The notes beneath the pieces are model-generated. The model was given only the letters and a program-made list of their open reading frames with translations, did not search any database and was not told the DNA's origin. A DNA stretch of 34,156 nt from assembly GCA_029262995.1 (NCBI GenBank), contig JAJCYH010000031.1, positions 1-34,156 of the forward strand, given 5' to 3'. A program made the position numbers and the translations under genes. Shown in pieces: positions 7,788 through 17,693 of this stretch (position 1 is its first letter; each line of letters begins with the position of its first letter). The stretch is from Saprospiraceae bacterium (GTDB taxonomy: Bacteria > Bacteroidota > Bacteroidia > Chitinophagales > Saprospiraceae).

Positions 7788-10700
7788 ATGATAAAACCCA
7801 ATTTCCATTGTACAATATTCCATTGGTTTACTCTGGTTTTCATTGTCTGTGGCATATCTAATGCACAAGATTGTTTAGAATATCCCGATATCGGAGGTAT
7901 GGAGTGTGTAGCTTGTGTACCAACAGATTGGAGTATCGATGGATCAACATCTCCAGATATTGTTCCAGGAGATGGTACGTGGCCAGGAGGAGGGTGTACT
8001 TTAGAAAATCTTTCCGGGGAATCACCAGGCGGGGGAAACATGGTTATGTTCGTCAGCGCTGGTGCAACCTACCAAGAAGGAATGATAACAACCGTCTCAG
8101 GACTCGATACTGGGCAGGAGTATGGTTTTGGACTATATTGGGAAACAATAACTATTAATAATTGTGGCGTTTATACTGAAGGAGCTCTAAGCATTGAACT
8201 TGATGGTGAAATTTACGAGTATTCTGGTTCTGATGATTGGGAATTTATTGAACTTTGTTTTATCCCTTCATCCAGTAGTATAGACATAGTTCTATCTATT
8301 AGCACCTCAGGAAACACAGCAATTGTTGTTGATTCCCCAGGCTGTGACATGATAACCCCTTGTTGCCCATTAAGAGCTGAAATTGTAGAGGAATCACTTG
8401 AAGGATGCCCTGGAGATGATATTCTATTTGACGCAAACTATGATCAAGAAGAAGGAACTGTATTTATTGAATGGAGCTCTGATCCCTCAGGTGGTATAGA
8501 TTTTCTTAGTGCCACCGATATTATTAGCCCAACTTTCAATCTTAACCAAGTAGGAGATTTTGAAGGAGAAGAGTATATTTTCTATTTGCATATAGAGGAT
8601 GATAATTGTGAAAAGACACTCGAACTGGAACTAGAAATCTTCCCTTCCATAATTCCAGAATTTGAAATATATCTATGTGAAGTTTATGAAAATCCACCTT
8701 TACCCCTAGAGTCAGATGAAGGATATACTGGTATTTGGACGGGTAATTTTAATTTTGATGAACTTGGAGGAACCATCCAGGAATATACATTTACATTAGA
8801 CCCTGGACAAGACAATTGTATTGAAGAATGGGTTTATGAGATTCCTATTGATGAAGCCGTTGATTTAAGTTTTCTTATTGATCAAAGTTATTGTGTATTA
8901 GATGATGAACGCTACAGACTTCCAGATGAATCAATAGAAAATATTGAAGGAGAATGGAATGATACTAGAATAATTCCATCGGCACTAGGTGCAGGTGTTT
9001 TTATCTTCACATTCCAACCATATAACGATGAATTTTGTGCTTTCCCTTATGAGTTAGAAATCGAAGTTTTAGAGCCAGGAGAACTCGAGTTTAATCTAGC
9101 CCCTTCTTATTGTACTTCAAATGATGAGTTCTTTCTTCCAACAGAATCACTAGACGGAATTTATGGGGAATGGGAAGTGGAATCCATTGACTTATCAGCT
9201 CCAGGGAACTATACGTTTGAATTTACTCCTGAAGAGGTCATCGATTGTTATTTGCCTTACCAATACAATTTCACTATTGGAGAAAGCATTACTAACTCTT
9301 TTAGTATATCCGATAGCCTATGCAGGTCTGACAGTTCTATATCACTCACTTCTCTATCTAATGAAGGTTATTTAGGAATATGGACGCCGCAACAAATTAA
9401 CTTCGATACAATATCAGAGATTAATTTCTCAAGTACCTGGACACCAGTAGATCAATCCAATCAATGTCTTTCTGATACAACCATTATATTTACTTTACTC
9501 GACAATCAAATTCCTGTTTTCTCAATCGTCGATACTCTTTGCAAAGATGACTTAGATCTATCTTTACCTACCCTCAGTGAAAACAATATTTCTGGGTCTT
9601 GGGATATGTCTATCATTCAACCTAGCTTGCTTAACCCTGGCATTATCCATATTAACTTCTCTCCTTCAATCTCTGGCTGCATCTCCAATTATTCGGATTC
9701 AATTGTCATCATTGATAAAGAAATTCCTAGCTTTTCTTTTAATACTTTGCTTTGCGCAAATCAAGAGAATATCTTGCTGCCTTCCATTTCTGATAACAAT
9801 ATTCCAGGCTCTTGGTCAGTAAATCCTATTGTCCCTTCAGATATCCTAAACAGCCTTTCCGTCAGTTTTTATCCAGACCCTAACCTGATGTTATGTGCTG
9901 ACTCTATTACTGTTCAATTCAATATATCTAGTCTTATTCAGCCACAATTCATGCTGCCTGACCACTTCTGCTTTCTAGAGGATACTTTCCTTTTTCCTCA
10001 AGTCTCTGATAATGGAATTTCAGGACAATGGGACATCTCCTCTTTTGTTCCTGATGATAATATTAATGAACAATCATTCTTCAATCATTTTACACCAGAC
10101 AATACGGATTGCTATGGCTCCATGAATGTCAACATACCTGTTGTCAACTTCTCTGATATAAACATTCAACTCAACAACCCTACTACATGTTCTTCTTCTG
10201 ACGGTCAGCTTATTGTTGAGTCTAATAATAATGATTTAGAATACTCCTTGGATAACGGTATCAACTGGACATCAGATCCTAACTTTGATAATCTCAATTC
10301 TGGAGACTATCTTGTTCGTGTAAGGTCCAACATTTATAATTCTTGTGAAGAAACATTTTCCTTTGACCTCCTTAGTCCTTCTTCTCCCACTATCATCTCC
10401 GTACAACAATCCAATATTACCAATTGCACTTCTGATGACGGTATGGTAACCTGTCTTGCTTCAGGATCTGACCTAGAGTATTCAATCGATAATGGAATAA
10501 ATTGGCAAATAAACCCTGAGTTTCAAAACATCTCTTCAGGCTTATATCAAATTATTGTCAGATCAAATGGTGATATTCTCTGTGCTGATAGTTCCAATTT
10601 TGAAATTATTGATTTCCCAAATACCGTCATCGAAAGTTCTGAAATTCAAGCTATCTCCGATTGCAATCTTCAGGATGCCATAGTTAGCATTGAAGCTACC

Positions 10701-12341
10701 GGTCAAAATCTTGAATATTCAATCGATAATGGAACAAATTGGCAAGCGCAAAACCAATTCCTCAATCTTGATTCAGGATCTTTTACTGTTTTTGTCAGAT
10801 CAAGGGATGCCAATGATTGTATTGACTCCATTCGTCTTAATATTGATGATATTGATGCTCCGATTATTACAGATATTGTTGTAACTCCGATTTCAGATTG
10901 CAATGCCCAAGATGCTGCTGTTGAAATCTCCGTTGCTACTTCTGCTGATGTGCAATATTCGATTGACAATGGCAGCTCATGGCAATCTGATAATACGTTC
11001 AACAATCTTGGTGCAGGCTATTATTTTGCTTTGGTACGTTTAGTTGATGCTCCTTCATGTATCGATCAAAAAGATTTTGAAATTATAACAATTCAAGAAC
11101 CTCAGGTTTTAACTACCGAATTATACCAAGCTTCTGACTGTCTATCCGATGATGCATTTGTTTCAATTGAAACAAATCTTGTCACACCAGAATTCTCTAT
11201 CGATGGTGGTCTTTCCTGGCAACTTTCCAATAGCTTTCAGAATCTAACCCAAGGACAATATCAGATCTTAGCACGAGAAGTGGATATGATCAATTGTAAT
11301 GTATTTTATAACTTTGAAATAATTACTCCACCTTGTCCATGTCTTGAACTAGATGTTGATATAACTACTAAACCTGCTGACTGCCTTAATGCTTTTTCTG
11401 GTACTCTTCAAGTAAATAGCGTTTCTGGGCAATTTACTGAAGAAGCTTTTACCATTAACTGGAATAATGGCGATATTGGTAATGTTCTTTCAAATCTAGC
11501 TGAGGGGTGGTATGTTTATCAAATTGATTATGACAGAAATTGTTCTTTAATTGACTCCGCTTATGTAGAATCCATAGATCCTATATCTTTTGATCTTTTG
11601 GCATTTGACCAAGATTGCAAAGAATTGGGAAGTATTGTCGTAACCAACTTAACTGGAGGCGTAGGGCAGGTGCAATATTCCCTTGATAGTATTAATTTCC
11701 AGGACTCCAATGTTTTTGCTAACCTTTCTGCTGAAGAATATCAGGTGTTTGTTCAGGATCTATTTAATTGTGGAAATTCTGATAGTGTTGTTATCAATGA
11801 CCAAAGCAATCTGCAATTAACTCTTGACCCTATTGAACCAATTCTGCTTGGACAATCAACTCTTCTGAATCCATTGATCAATGAAAATACTATTGATAAT
11901 TTCGAATGGTCTCCACTGCAAGGCATACTGAACCCTGGGGATCTTATCGCTCAGGTTGCTCCAATTGAAACCACGGAATATACACTTACGATATATTTTG
12001 GTGATTGTATTGAAATACGATCTGTCACGGTTGAAGTCATTCAGCCCAAAGAACTATACATCCCAAATGTTTTCAATCCTAACGATGTTGGAAACAACTC
12101 CAAATTCTTTATTCAGTCTAATTTCGCAAATAAGACTGTCATTGACCTTTTGTCTATATACGACAGATGGGGAAATTTGGTTTTTACAAATCAAAATATT
12201 GAAATCAATAATCCAGATTCAGGATGGGATGGTTACATCAATGATAAAAAAGCTGAAATCGGTGTCTATATTTATGTTGTCAAATACTTCCAAAATGATA
12301 AGGAAAATATCAAACATGGCACAATCACGTTAGTTCGATGA
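7788..12341 (+). CDS. Large repeat-rich surface protein with T9SS type B (gliding-associated) sorting domain
   Basis: 1,517 residues from the ATG at 7788 (a TTG at 7782 would add two). The signal peptide ends about NAQ-D. An N-terminal domain (about 25-190) is followed by about seven repeats of about 70 residues built on C...LP..S..GI.G.W...P...F.F.P....C, then about five repeats of about 70 residues built on C...D..V...G..LEYSIDNG..WQ....F.NL..G.Y...VR....C, then SprB-like segments. The last 90 residues (PNVFNPNDVGNN, YDRWGNLVF, GWDGYINDK, GVYIYVVKY) are the gliding-motility-associated CHU_C/type B sorting domain. The size, repeats and sorting domain suggest an adhesin bound at the surface. 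The gene overlaps the convergent acetoacetyl-CoA synthetase gene by 12 bp. Confidence 0.9.
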   Translation: MIKPNFHCTIFHWFTLVFIVCGISNAQDCLEYPDIGGMECVACVPTDWSIDGSTSPDIVPGDGTWPGGGCTLENLSGESPGGGNMVMFVSAGATYQEGMITTVSGLDTGQEYGFGLYWETITINNCGVYTEGALSIELDGEIYEYSGSDDWEFIELCFIPSSSSIDIVLSISTSGNTAIVVDSPGCDMITPCCPLRAEIVEESLEGCPGDDILFDANYDQEEGTVFIEWSSDPSGGIDFLSATDIISPTFNLNQVGDFEGEEYIFYLHIEDDNCEKTLELELEIFPSIIPEFEIYLCEVYENPPLPLESDEGYTGIWTGNFNFDELGGTIQEYTFTLDPGQDNCIEEWVYEIPIDEAVDLSFLIDQSYCVLDDERYRLPDESIENIEGEWNDTRIIPSALGAGVFIFTFQPYNDEFCAFPYELEIEVLEPGELEFNLAPSYCTSNDEFFLPTESLDGIYGEWEVESIDLSAPGNYTFEFTPEEVIDCYLPYQYNFTIGESITNSFSISDSLCRSDSSISLTSLSNEGYLGIWTPQQINFDTISEINFSSTWTPVDQSNQCLSDTTIIFTLLDNQIPVFSIVDTLCKDDLDLSLPTLSENNISGSWDMSIIQPSLLNPGIIHINFSPSISGCISNYSDSIVIIDKEIPSFSFNTLLCANQENILLPSISDNNIPGSWSVNPIVPSDILNSLSVSFYPDPNLMLCADSITVQFNISSLIQPQFMLPDHFCFLEDTFLFPQVSDNGISGQWDISSFVPDDNINEQSFFNHFTPDNTDCYGSMNVNIPVVNFSDINIQLNNPTTCSSSDGQLIVESNNNDLEYSLDNGINWTSDPNFDNLNSGDYLVRVRSNIYNSCEETFSFDLLSPSSPTIISVQQSNITNCTSDDGMVTCLASGSDLEYSIDNGINWQINPEFQNISSGLYQIIVRSNGDILCADSSNFEIIDFPNTVIESSEIQAISDCNLQDAIVSIEATGQNLEYSIDNGTNWQAQNQFLNLDSGSFTVFVRSRDANDCIDSIRLNIDDIDAPIITDIVVTPISDCNAQDAAVEISVATSADVQYSIDNGSSWQSDNTFNNLGAGYYFALVRLVDAPSCIDQKDFEIITIQEPQVLTTELYQASDCLSDDAFVSIETNLVTPEFSIDGGLSWQLSNSFQNLTQGQYQILAREVDMINCNVFYNFEIITPPCPCLELDVDITTKPADCLNAFSGTLQVNSVSGQFTEEAFTINWNNGDIGNVLSNLAEGWYVYQIDYDRNCSLIDSAYVESIDPISFDLLAFDQDCKELGSIVVTNLTGGVGQVQYSLDSINFQDSNVFANLSAEEYQVFVQDLFNCGNSDSVVINDQSNLQLTLDPIEPILLGQSTLLNPLINENTIDNFEWSPLQGILNPGDLIAQVAPIETTEYTLTIYFGDCIEIRSVTVEVIQPKELYIPNVFNPNDVGNNSKFFIQSNFANKTVIDLLSIYDRWGNLVFTNQNIEINNPDSGWDGYINDKKAEIGVYIYVVKYFQNDKENIKHGTITLVR

Positions 12342-14303
12342 TGAATCAATTTTCTCTTTTAATTTAATAAAATCCTCTATTGATTCTGGATTTCTTACTG
12401 CGTCTTTATTCAATATTTTGTTTACATCCATACCCATAAACAATTTTTTCAAAGGAACCTCCATCTTTTTACCACTAAGGGTATAGGGGATATCTTTAAC
12501 TAAATATATAGCATCAGGAACATGACGCGGAGAACATTGTCTCTTTAACTCGTTCTTAATCATTGTTTTGAAATCATTATCAAACAACATTCCCTTTTCC
12601 AATACTAAAAATAATGGCATTACATCTTCACCATCTGGAGCCTCAATATTCAAAACTACTGCATCAATAATACCTGATATTCCATTCAAAACGGAATATA
12701 TTTCTGCTGTTCCAATCCTTATTCCTTTTCTATTTAGCGTAGCGTCGGATCTACCTTGAATAATTAGTGAGCCATCATCAAAGAGTTTGATCCAGTCACC
12801 ATGGCACCACTTGCCCTCAAATTTCTCAAAGTAACTTGATTTGTATCTCTTATTTTCGGTATCATTCCAAAAGTAGACAGGCATTGAAGGCATCGGTTTT
12901 TCAATTACCATTTCTCCCAAACTATTATAAAGCTTTTCTCCTTGATCATCATAGGCATACATGGCACATCCCAATGCCCTTGATTGGATCCTTCCCTTTT
13001 CAACATGTAAAAGTGGATTACCTCCAACAAAAGCAGTACATACATCTGTACCTCCACTCATTGAGCATAACCAGACATTCGATGATATATTCTTATAAAT
13101 CCAATCAAAAACTTCAGGAGGTAAGGGTGCTCCTGTAGACCCTATTGACCTCAGTGAATTTAAGACATACTTTTTAGATATAGGCAAATCTCTTTTCATA
13201 CATTCCGTTAAATAAGGAGCACTTGTTCCGAAATGATGGATCGGCAATTCATCTGCAAGTTGCCACAATAATTCAAGTGATGGTTTAGATGGACTTCCAT
13301 CAAATAATACAGGTGTTGCTCCAGCAAGTAATGATGCCTGCAAAAAATTCCACATCATCCAACCTGTAGTAGTAAACCAGAAAAAGTTCTCTCCTTCCTT
13401 AACATCATTGTGGAAGGTCATATATTTTAAATGCTCCAAAAGTACACCCCCTTGAGAATGTGTTATTGCTTTTGGTTTACCTGTTGTCCCTGAGGAATAC
13501 AAAATCCAAATTGGAAAATTAAATTCAACTCTGGTAAATTGTAATAATTCCTCTGAATAAAAATTGTCAACAATATCGTCCCAGTAAGTTGCTTTCGAAA
13601 CGATTGCAGAGTTTTCCAAGTAATTGACACATACAACATCCTCTATACTTGGCAGTTGTCCTACTATTTCTTGTATTTCATCTATTCTTTTATATCTCTT
13701 GTTGTTATAAGTATAGCCGTTTGCTACAAAAAGAATTCTTGGCTCGATTTGCTCTAATCGTTCAACTACTGTTGTTGTGCCAAAATCAGGTGAGCAGCAA
13801 GACCATATAGCCCCTAAACTGTTTACAGCCAAAAAAGATATAATAGCTTCTGGTATATTAGGAAGATAAGCGGCCACTCGGTCACCCTTTTTTATTCCTT
13901 TTGAGACTAAATAACTTTGAATAGCTTTTACTTTATGCTCGAGTTCGTCCCATGATACTTTTTTGCATTGTGTTTCATTTATAAATACTAAAGCATCTCT
14001 ATTATCATTACGCATCCTGAATATATGCTCTGCATAGTTTAATTTAGCTCCCGCAAACCATTTTACTTGAGGCATTCTATCGCTTGAACAAACCTTGGAA
14101 TAATTACCTTCATGTGTAACATCAAAATACTCCCATATGCTCAACCAGAATTGTTCCGTATTGTCCACCGACCACTGCCATAGACTTTGGTAATCAGAAA
14201 AAGTCAGGTTATATTTAGACTGCAGCCAATCCATATATTTATTCATATTGGATGCTGATTTAAAGGACTGGGATGGTGTCCAGAGAATATTTCTTTTCTT
14301 CAT
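12330..14303 (-). CDS. aacS: Acetoacetyl-CoA synthetase (acetoacetate-CoA ligase)
   Basis: 657 residues, the normal family length. It activates acetoacetate to acetoacetyl-CoA with ATP in the cytoplasm, for ketone-body, leucine or PHB-type metabolism. Visible motifs: the ACAS N-terminal region with WFAGAKLNYAEH (82-93), the AMP-binding P-loop YSSGTTGKPK at 269-278, the acetoacetate-type block WTTTG-like FTTTGWMMWN, FGTSAPYLTECMK, and the C-terminal acyl-adenylate Lys region TLSGKKMEVPLKK at about 608-620. The WQWSVDNTEQFW opening and long N-terminus separate it from acetyl-CoA synthetase. No ketone-body partner genes are next to it. The 229-bp gap to the antiporter gene (14304-14532) holds no other gene I can see. 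Confidence 0.93.
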   Translation of the reverse strand: MKKRNILWTPSQSFKSASNMNKYMDWLQSKYNLTFSDYQSLWQWSVDNTEQFWLSIWEYFDVTHEGNYSKVCSSDRMPQVKWFAGAKLNYAEHIFRMRNDNRDALVFINETQCKKVSWDELEHKVKAIQSYLVSKGIKKGDRVAAYLPNIPEAIISFLAVNSLGAIWSCCSPDFGTTTVVERLEQIEPRILFVANGYTYNNKRYKRIDEIQEIVGQLPSIEDVVCVNYLENSAIVSKATYWDDIVDNFYSEELLQFTRVEFNFPIWILYSSGTTGKPKAITHSQGGVLLEHLKYMTFHNDVKEGENFFWFTTTGWMMWNFLQASLLAGATPVLFDGSPSKPSLELLWQLADELPIHHFGTSAPYLTECMKRDLPISKKYVLNSLRSIGSTGAPLPPEVFDWIYKNISSNVWLCSMSGGTDVCTAFVGGNPLLHVEKGRIQSRALGCAMYAYDDQGEKLYNSLGEMVIEKPMPSMPVYFWNDTENKRYKSSYFEKFEGKWCHGDWIKLFDDGSLIIQGRSDATLNRKGIRIGTAEIYSVLNGISGIIDAVVLNIEAPDGEDVMPLFLVLEKGMLFDNDFKTMIKNELKRQCSPRHVPDAIYLVKDIPYTLSGKKMEVPLKKLFMGMDVNKILNKDAVRNPESIEDFIKLKEKIDSSSN

Positions 14304-14532
14304 GTAAACAAACTATTTACTTATTATTTCCTTGTATATCTTAAGAATAGACAATTTAGTGAGTTCCTTTTATTTTTGCGCAGAATTAATTCAATTTTGA
14401 ATTTTTAACACTTACCAATTGATTATTGAATAATGCTTCTTATTGATTAATCAAATTTTCATACCTTAATGAATGCCTTATCTAATGACTATGAGTCTCA
14501 GGGTATTGGCTATAGATTAAGCTCCTAAAGTT

Positions 14533-15771
14533 ATGTTTGAAATATTCATCTTTTTAATTACGCTTGCAGCCATTTTGATTATAATCAATAGAAAATGGTT
14601 CAAGTTACCTGATACCATAGGTGTAATGATTCTTGCTATGATGCTTTCTACCATATCATGGGTTATTTCAAGAACGCATTCAGAACTTTTTCAGCTGTTT
14701 TGCACAAAAATTTCAAATATTGACTTTAAGGCATTTGTCTTTGACTTCTTATTAGGGGTATTGCTGTTTGCAGGTTCAATTCACGTAGATACAAAAGCAA
14801 TATTAAAAAATAAAACTACAATATTTCAATTTGCCACAATTGGTGTCCTTCTGTCTAGTATTATCATTGGATTTCTTGTGTATTATATTTCTTCTTGGTT
14901 TGGATTATCCATCAGTCTACCTTATGCTCTTGTTTTTGGGGCATTAATATCACCTACTGATCCAGTAGCTGTATTGGCCTTGCTTAATAAAGCAGGCATA
15001 AGAAAAGAGCTCGAAATAAAAATTATTGGTGAGTCTCTTTTTAATGATGGCATAGGAATTATTCTTTTCTTAGCCATTCTGCCCTTTACAAAAATGGGCG
15101 TAAGTGAAATAAATTTTCATGTACTAAGCATTGAATTACTTAAAGAAATTTTTGGTGGAATCATACTAGGATTTCTAATTGCAGCGCTTTCCATTAAGGT
15201 GTTCCGAACAATAAAAAAAGAAGGGATATTAATGACACATATTAGTTTAGCTATTACTCTAGCTGGATATTCCATAGCAATGAGAATAGGATTTTCTGGA
15301 GCTATAACAATGGTTGTTTCAGGATTAATTCTAGGCCATTATCTTCATAGTCAAACCAATTCTTCAGAAAACCCAAAACAGATCTCAATTTTCTGGAAAA
15401 CTCTGGATGAAATATTAAACTCTGTACTATTTGTCTTGCTAGGCATTGAAGTCATTTCAGTACAATTTAACATTAATGTTTTGTTATTATCACTTATAGT
15501 AATACCGTTAATAATCCTTTCAAGGTTTATTTCGCTATCACTAGGTAATCTATTTAGTCCAACAGATATAAAGTCCAATAGATTAGATTTGGCCCTTCTA
15601 AGTTGGGCAGGATTAAGAGGAGCCATTTCTTTAGGTCTTGTATTCACACTACCAGATAGTGAAACAAGGGACTTATTGTTAATGTTGACATATATTATCG
15701 TCACGTTCTCAATAATAGTCCAAGGATTAAGCTTAGGAAAAGTTTATAAATATTTAAATTCGATAAATTAA
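14533..15771 (+). CDS. Na+/H+ antiporter, CPA1 (NhaP-like) family
   Basis: 412 residues, 11-13 hydrophobic segments. The ion-binding motifs of CPA1 exchangers are present: SPTDPVAVLALL at 140-151 and GESLFNDG at 166-173 with the Asn171-Asp172 pair, plus SWAGLRGAISLGL near 355. It swaps cytoplasmic Na+ (or K+) for protons. There is no cytoplasmic C-terminal regulatory domain. The next gene starts 7 bp after the stop, so it is very likely the first gene of an operon with the Rieske proteins, and may balance charge or pH for them; that link is inference. Confidence 0.92.
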   Translation: MFEIFIFLITLAAILIIINRKWFKLPDTIGVMILAMMLSTISWVISRTHSELFQLFCTKISNIDFKAFVFDFLLGVLLFAGSIHVDTKAILKNKTTIFQFATIGVLLSSIIIGFLVYYISSWFGLSISLPYALVFGALISPTDPVAVLALLNKAGIRKELEIKIIGESLFNDGIGIILFLAILPFTKMGVSEINFHVLSIELLKEIFGGIILGFLIAALSIKVFRTIKKEGILMTHISLAITLAGYSIAMRIGFSGAITMVVSGLILGHYLHSQTNSSENPKQISIFWKTLDEILNSVLFVLLGIEVISVQFNINVLLLSLIVIPLIILSRFISLSLGNLFSPTDIKSNRLDLALLSWAGLRGAISLGLVFTLPDSETRDLLLMLTYIIVTFSIIVQGLSLGKVYKYLNSIN

Positions 15772-15778
15772 TAAAAGA

Positions 15779-17392
15779 ATGAATAAAATATCTATTGCAA
15801 AATTTAACGAAATAGAAGAGAAAAAGCCTATAGCAGCTTTTGTAAATGGACTTGATTTAGTGCTGATTAAATATGGTAAAAAAGTATCTGTCCTTTATGG
15901 TAGATGTCTTCACAGGGGAGCTCTTATGGCAGATGGATTTATTGAAGGTGACAATATCATTTGTGGGTTGCACGGATGGGATTATAGATTCGATACTGGA
16001 GTAAGTGAGTATAATAATGAAGAGGTCCTGTATAAGTTTAAGTGCATTGTAGAAGACAATGAAGTTTTTGTAGATGAAAATGAAATAAATGATTATTTAA
16101 CACAGTATCCACAACCCTTTAATACGGATAAGTATCTTGGAAAATATGCAGATACACATCCAGAAAGCACTGAACCATATACTTCTTACATCAAAGATCT
16201 AGCACAAAATGGCCTAAAAAATCATGGACATCATGGTCCGTCAGCATCTATGGGTGTAGACAGAAATACTCTTCCCAAATGGGAGGATATACAGTTTCTT
16301 CCTGCCCAATTAGCCAATAGACCTCTTTTGGATGAAGAAAAAGTTGATACTAAGGTGATCATAGGTAAAGCCGCTAAAAAACCTTTGGTACTTGATATGC
16401 CAATTTTTGTTTCTGACATGAGTTTTGGTGCTTTGTCAAGAGAAGCGAAAATCGCTCTGTCCATGGGGGCAGAGTTAGCAGGAACAGGTATTTGTAGTGG
16501 CGAAGGAGGAATGCTTCCACAAGAACAAGAAAATAATTCAAAATATTTCTATGAATTAGCTTCTGCCAGATTTGGCTTTGAACTGGATAAAATTAAAAAA
16601 GTTCAGGCCTTTCATTTCAAGGGAGGACAAGGTGCTAAAGCAGGAACAGGTGGCCATTTGCCAGGAAATAAAGTTACTCCAGAAATTGCCAAAGTAAGAG
16701 GTTTAGAAGCTGGGCAAACAGCAATATCTCCAGCTACTTTTCCAAACTTAAAAACCAAATCAGATTTTGTTGAACTAATAAACAATGTACGTGAAATATC
16801 AGGAGGTATACCTGTCGGATTTAAATTGGCAGCAAGCCATATTGAAAAAGATATAGAATTTGCACTTGACTTAGGGGTTGACTATATAATCATAGATGGT
16901 AGAGGTGGGGGAACAGGATCCGCACCTACTGTCCTTAGGAATAACATTAATGTTCCAACAATTCCAGCCTTAGCACGGGCTAGAAAATTCTTGGATCAAC
17001 GTGAAGAAAACAATGTATCTCTCATTATAACCGGAGGATTAAGAATAGCAGACGATTTTGCTAAAGCACTGATGCTCGGAGCAGATGCAATTGCAGTCTC
17101 CAATGCAGCCCTTCAAGCTATTGGGTGTCTTGGAATGAGAGCATGTGCCTCAAATAATTGTCCAGTTGGAATTGCAACTCAAAAAGATCATCTTAGAAAA
17201 AGATTAATTATCGAATCGTCAGCTCAACAGCTATATAACTTTTTCAATGCCTCCAATGATTTGATTAAGGTAATTGCCAGAGCTTGTGGACATAACCATA
17301 TTGAAAAATTTAATCACAATGACTTAAGTACATTTAGTTGGGAAATGCATAAATTAAGTGGTATCCCTTTTGCAGGCATGCATAACAGATAA
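15779..17392 (+). CDS. Rieske [2Fe-2S] - glutamate-synthase-like FMN protein
   Basis: 537 residues in two parts. Residues 1-100 form a Rieske domain with ligands C43, H45 (CLH) and C62, H65 (CGLH), spacing CxH-x16-CxxH. Residues about 140-537 match the FMN-binding domain of glutamate synthase large subunits: SDMSFGALSREAKIAL, CSGEGGMLP, KGGQGAKAGTGGHLPG, IIDGRGGGTGSAP, and CLGMRACASNNCPVG with C450, C456 and C461 as the likely [3Fe-4S] ligands. There is no glutaminase domain and no GltD partner nearby, so it is not an ordinary glutamate synthase. Electrons probably enter through the Rieske cluster and reach FMN. The substrate is unknown. No membrane segment is seen, so it should be cytoplasmic. 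Confidence 0.9.
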   Translation: MNKISIAKFNEIEEKKPIAAFVNGLDLVLIKYGKKVSVLYGRCLHRGALMADGFIEGDNIICGLHGWDYRFDTGVSEYNNEEVLYKFKCIVEDNEVFVDENEINDYLTQYPQPFNTDKYLGKYADTHPESTEPYTSYIKDLAQNGLKNHGHHGPSASMGVDRNTLPKWEDIQFLPAQLANRPLLDEEKVDTKVIIGKAAKKPLVLDMPIFVSDMSFGALSREAKIALSMGAELAGTGICSGEGGMLPQEQENNSKYFYELASARFGFELDKIKKVQAFHFKGGQGAKAGTGGHLPGNKVTPEIAKVRGLEAGQTAISPATFPNLKTKSDFVELINNVREISGGIPVGFKLAASHIEKDIEFALDLGVDYIIIDGRGGGTGSAPTVLRNNINVPTIPALARARKFLDQREENNVSLIITGGLRIADDFAKALMLGADAIAVSNAALQAIGCLGMRACASNNCPVGIATQKDHLRKRLIIESSAQQLYNFFNASNDLIKVIARACGHNHIEKFNHNDLSTFSWEMHKLSGIPFAGMHNR

Positions 17393-17394
17393 AT

Positions 17395-17604
17395 ATGGAA
17401 AAAATGGTTGAGTTGATTATCCTTGTTTTTAGCTTTTACTTTATAATGGGCTTCTTTTTTTCACTGATTTTTCTTTGGAAAGGTCTTACAAAAATTGACC
17501 CTTCCACAAGTAATACTTCAATTGTCTTTAAGATCTTTATCCTCCCTGGATTATTGGTATTCTGGCCTATTTTATTCAAACGATGGTTAAAATCAAAACA
17601 ATGA
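17395..17604 (+). CDS. Small two-helix membrane protein
   Basis: 69 residues with two hydrophobic helices (about 5-28 and 43-60) and a basic C-terminus (KRWLKSKQ), so the C-terminus is probably cytoplasmic. It starts 2 bp after the Rieske-GltS stop, and its last bases overlap the ATG of a 30-residue reading frame at 17601 as ATGA. I do not recognise the family. The position argues for a small subunit of the membrane complex made by this operon. Confidence 0.75.
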   Translation: MEKMVELIILVFSFYFIMGFFFSLIFLWKGLTKIDPSTSNTSIVFKIFILPGLLVFWPILFKRWLKSKQ

Positions 17605-17693
17605 ATATCTTACTAAGAAAATATCATCTTAAAATATGGTTATTATTGGTAATCCTTTTTTTAATAATAATATCAATGTTCTTATGGGGATAA
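17601..17693 (+). CDS. 30-residue single-helix membrane micropeptide
   Basis: The ATG at 17601 overlaps the stop of the previous gene (ATGA), and its TAA at 17691-17693 overlaps the start of the next gene at 17684 by 10 bp. The product is Met-Asn-Ile-Leu-Leu-Arg-Lys-Tyr-His, then one transmembrane helix (about residues 13-29) ending in Trp-Gly. The basic N-terminus predicts N-in. The double overlap is the pattern of translationally coupled genes and also covers what would otherwise be an unexplained 80-bp gap in a tightly packed operon. Tiny subunits of this kind (compare CydX of cytochrome bd) stabilise redox complexes; the comparison is by size and topology only. Confidence 0.6.
   Translation: MNILLRKYHLKIWLLLVILFLIIISMFLWG

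Noticed and set aside
14371-14378. TATTTTTG, matching the TAnnTTTG promoter element before the antiporter gene
   Set aside because: No TTG-type -33 element at the right distance; one half-site in AT-rich DNA is expected by chance.
15779-17392. Reading the FMN protein as an ordinary glutamate synthase
   Set aside because: The glutaminase domain is absent, a Rieske domain replaces the N-terminus, and no GltD gene is nearby.
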